A DNA stretch of 64,000 bases from Paeniglutamicibacter quisquiliarum (GTDB lineage: Bacteria; Actinomycetota; Actinomycetes; Actinomycetales; Micrococcaceae). Position numbers and translations under genes: made by a program. The notes beneath the pieces are model-generated. The model made no database searches. It was not told the DNA's origin and worked only from the letters and a program-made list of their open reading frames with translations. The stretch is taken from the NCBI RefSeq assembly GCF_019084045.1, contig NZ_JAHRED010000007.1, forward strand, positions 186,001 through 250,000, in the 5' to 3' direction. Shown here in pieces: positions 61,854 through 64,000 of this stretch (the stretch's first letter is position 1; the number at the start of each line of letters is the position of its first letter).

Positions 61854-63368
61854 CTAGCCCTCGATGCCCAGCTTCTCCAGCACCAATTCGCGCACGCGGC
61901 CGGCGTCGGCCTGTCCGCGGGTGGCCTTCATGACCGGCCCCATCAGGGCGCCGATGGCCTGCAGCTTGCCGCCCTTGACCTTGGCGACCACGTCGGGCAT
62001 GGCCTCCATGGCGGCATCGATTGCGGCACCCAGTGCCGAATCGTCGTTCACCACGGCCAGCGACCGCTTCTCGACGATCTGGGACGGGGTTCCCTCGCCG
62101 GCGACCACGAACTCGAGCACCTGGCGGGCGATCTTGTCGTTGATCTTCTTGCCCTCGATCAGCGAGTTCAGCTCAACGATCGTTGCAGGTTCGACGCCCA
62201 TGTCGGTGACGTCCTTGTCGGCGTTCTTGGCCAGGCGTGCAATCTCGCCCATCCACCACTTGCGTGCCACCGCGGCGGTCGTTCCCGCTGCAATGGTTTC
62301 CTCGATTGCCTCGGTGACACCGGCGTTGACGACGTCGCGGAACTCGGCATCCGAGTAGCCCCAGTCGGCCTGGAGGCGCTTGCGGCGCTCGGCCGGCGGC
62401 TCGGGCAGGCGGGCGCGCAGCTCCTCGATCCACTCGGGGGTGGTGACGACGGGAACCAGGTCCGGCTCCGGGAAGTAGCGGTAGTCGTCCGCGTCGGACT
62501 TCGGGCGGCCCGAGGTCGTGGTGCGGGTGTCCTCGTGCCAGTGGCGGGTTTCCTGCACGATGGCCGCACCCGAGTTCAGCACCGCCGCGTGGCGCTCGAT
62601 CTCGAAGCGCACCGCGTGCTCGACCGCACGCAGCGAGTTCACGTTCTTGGTCTCGGTGCGCGTGCCGAACTTCTCGGCACCCTTGAGCATCAGCGAGACG
62701 TTGGCGTCGCAACGCACGTTGCCGCGTTCCATCTTCGCGTCGGAGACATCCAGCGCCTTGACGATCTCGCGGATCGCCGCGACGTAGGCCTTGGCCAGTT
62801 CGGGGGCGCGCTTGCCGGCACCCTCGATGGTCTTGGTGACGATCTCGACCAGCGGGACGCCGGAGCGGTTGTAGTCCACCAGCGAGTAGTCCGCGCCCTG
62901 GATGCGGCCGGTGGCCCCGCCCATGTGGGTGAGCTTTCCGGCGTCCTCCTCCATGTGCGCGCGCTCGATCTCCACGCGGAAGACCTCGCCGTCGGACAGC
63001 TCGATGTCCAGCCAGCCGTCGTAGGCGATCGGGTCGTCGTACTGGGAGGTCTGGAAGTTCTTCGGGGTGTCCGGGTAGAAGTAGTTCTTCCGCGCGAAAC
63101 CACAACGCTCGGCGATCTTGCAGTTCAGCGCCAGGCCTATCATGATCGCGTATTCCACGGCGGTCTTGTTGACCACCGGCAGCACGCCGGGCAGGCCCAG
63201 GCAGACCGGGGTCACGTTGGTGTTGGGCACATCGCCGAACACGTTCGGCGCCGAGGAGAACATCTTCGTCTTGGTGTTCAGCTCGACGTGGACCTCGAAG
63301 CCCAGTACCGGGTCGTATTTTTCCAGTGCGACGTCGAAGTCGACCAGTTCATCGGTGTACGAAGCCAT
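61854..63368 (-). CDS. gatB: Aspartyl/glutamyl-tRNA(Asn/Gln) amidotransferase subunit B
   Basis: A 504-residue subunit of the GatCAB complex that amidates misacylated Glu-tRNA(Gln) or Asp-tRNA(Asn). Conserved stretches: GFEVHVELNTKTKMF, NTNVTPVCLGLPG, the YRYFPEPDL motif near residue 300, and the C-terminal GatB/YqeY helical domain from about 350. It directly follows gatA with a one-base gap. ATG 63368. Confidence 0.98.
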   Translation of the reverse strand: MASYTDELVDFDVALEKYDPVLGFEVHVELNTKTKMFSSAPNVFGDVPNTNVTPVCLGLPGVLPVVNKTAVEYAIMIGLALNCKIAERCGFARKNYFYPDTPKNFQTSQYDDPIAYDGWLDIELSDGEVFRVEIERAHMEEDAGKLTHMGGATGRIQGADYSLVDYNRSGVPLVEIVTKTIEGAGKRAPELAKAYVAAIREIVKALDVSDAKMERGNVRCDANVSLMLKGAEKFGTRTETKNVNSLRAVEHAVRFEIERHAAVLNSGAAIVQETRHWHEDTRTTTSGRPKSDADDYRYFPEPDLVPVVTTPEWIEELRARLPEPPAERRKRLQADWGYSDAEFRDVVNAGVTEAIEETIAAGTTAAVARKWWMGEIARLAKNADKDVTDMGVEPATIVELNSLIEGKKINDKIARQVLEFVVAGEGTPSQIVEKRSLAVVNDDSALGAAIDAAMEAMPDVVAKVKGGKLQAIGALMGPVMKATRGQADAGRVRELVLEKLGIEG

Positions 63369-63369
63369 G

Positions 63370-64000
63370 TTAGGAAACCCCTCCAGTGGTGGCGGCGGAC
63401 AGCTCGGGGGCCTGGTCGATCAACCGGCCACCCCACTTGTCTTCCAGCAGTTTTTCAAGTGCCGCACCGGCACGGTACAGGCGGGCGTCCTCGCGGGCAG
63501 GTGCCAGGAACTGGATGCCTACCGGCAGGCCCTCGGACAGGCCACCGGGAACGGTGATGCCCGGGATGCCGGCCATGTTCGCCGGGATGGTGGCAACGTC
63601 GTTGAGGTACATCGCCAGCGGGTCGTCGGTCTTGGAGCCCAGCTCGAAGGCGACGGTCGGGGACGTCGGGGAGATCAGCACGTCGGCCTGCGCGAACGCG
63701 GCGTCGAAGTCGCGCTGGATCAGCGTGCGGACCTTCTGCGCCGAGCCGTAGTAGGCGTCGTAGTACCCGGCGGAAAGCGCGTAGGTGCCCAGGATGATGC
63801 GGCGCTTGACCTCGTCGCCGAAGCCGGCGGCACGGGTGGCACCCATGACGCGTTCGATGGTCAGCGGTCCCTCCGCGGGCAGCACGCGGGTGCCAAAGCG
63901 CACGCCGTCGAACTTCGCCAGGTTGGAGGAGACCTCCGAGGGCATGATCAGGTAGTAGGCGCCCAGCGCGTACTTGAAGTTCGGGCAGGAAACCTCGACG
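63370..64000 (-). CDS. gatA: Glutamyl-tRNA(Gln) amidotransferase subunit A, C-terminal part
   Basis: The visible 209 residues are the C-terminal part of Gat[34 protein letters not shown] and [15 protein letters not shown] are typical, and the end SAATTGGVS is ordinary. It is an amidase-signature enzyme that supplies ammonia from glutamine for GatB. The gene continues past the right edge, so the Ser-Ser-Lys triad is outside the window. It is adjacent to gatB. Confidence 0.97.
   Translation of the reverse strand, partial: VEVSCPNFKYALGAYYLIMPSEVSSNLAKFDGVRFGTRVLPAEGPLTIERVMGATRAAGFGDEVKRRIILGTYALSAGYYDAYYGSAQKVRTLIQRDFDAAFAQADVLISPTSPTVAFELGSKTDDPLAMYLNDVATIPANMAGIPGITVPGGLSEGLPVGIQFLAPAREDARLYRAGAALEKLLEDKWGGRLIDQAPELSAATTGGVS

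Noticed and set aside
61809-63557. 582-residue plus-strand frame over gatB
   Set aside because: gatB is certain, and the opposite frame is an antisense shadow rich in Leu/Gly/His/Asp.

Overview
The window is high-GC, gene-dense actinobacterial chromosome. Gene content (a hut operon using HutF, Y4yA-type siderophore-like genes, DUF222/HNH protein, GTG starts, promoters sitting directly on start codons, 4-base stop/start overlaps) points to the family Micrococcaceae, i.e. an Arthrobacter-like soil bacterium. The assignment is by resemblance only. I see no rRNA, tRNA, CRISPR array, insertion sequence or prophage. Coding covers nearly everything. The only gene-free stretch over 300 bases is 17680-18501.

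Layout. 1-344: start of tpx. 390-11899: histidine utilisation. A minus-strand operon iclR-hutU-permease-M20 hydrolase-hutF-hutI is divergent from hutH-hutD, followed by a LysE exporter and a second hutD. 12865-16882: three overlapping minus-strand genes (SbnA/Y4xP-like synthase, FAD/NAD(P) protein, Y4yA-like PLP decarboxylase) that resemble the amino-acid-making part of a siderophore locus without its synthetase. 18502-25365: an ATP-grasp ligase with a 390-residue Ala/Lys/Thr/Pro-rich tail, a NylB-like serine hydrolase and an Orn/Lys/Arg-type decarboxylase; this is the strongest candidate for an undescribed pathway. 25422-32931: stress and housekeeping genes (universal stress protein, TerC, ferritin, alpha/beta hydrolase, small HTH protein, flavoprotein), plus a second copy of the NylB-like hydrolase.

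33057-40801: a five-gene minus operon (solute-binding lipoprotein, ATPase, double permease, glycerophosphodiesterase, LacI regulator) facing a secreted glycerophosphodiesterase with a carbohydrate-binding tail. Two LacI-type palindromes lie between them. The likely job is scavenging glycerophosphodiesters or a related phosphorylated polyol. 40977-45999: a FadR-type regulator, a split transketolase, an MHS-family permease and a short-chain dehydrogenase, tied together by repeated TGTCAACNGTCAAC sites; the substrate is unknown. 46130-49471: threonine catabolism (kbl, tdh) with a divergent LysR regulator. 49550-57948: a ROK regulator, a Dpp/Opp-type ABC importer and a Gfo/Idh/MocA dehydrogenase, probably for an oligosaccharide or sugar derivative. 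58132-59854: an arsR-VOC-phosphotransferase operon whose promoter spacer is an operator palindrome. 59973-64000: a DUF222/HNH protein, gatB and the end of gatA.

Starts were chosen by ribosome binding site, overlap and family alignment, and several differ from the longest open frame. Family assignments are from recognising sequence motifs by eye. No database search was run.
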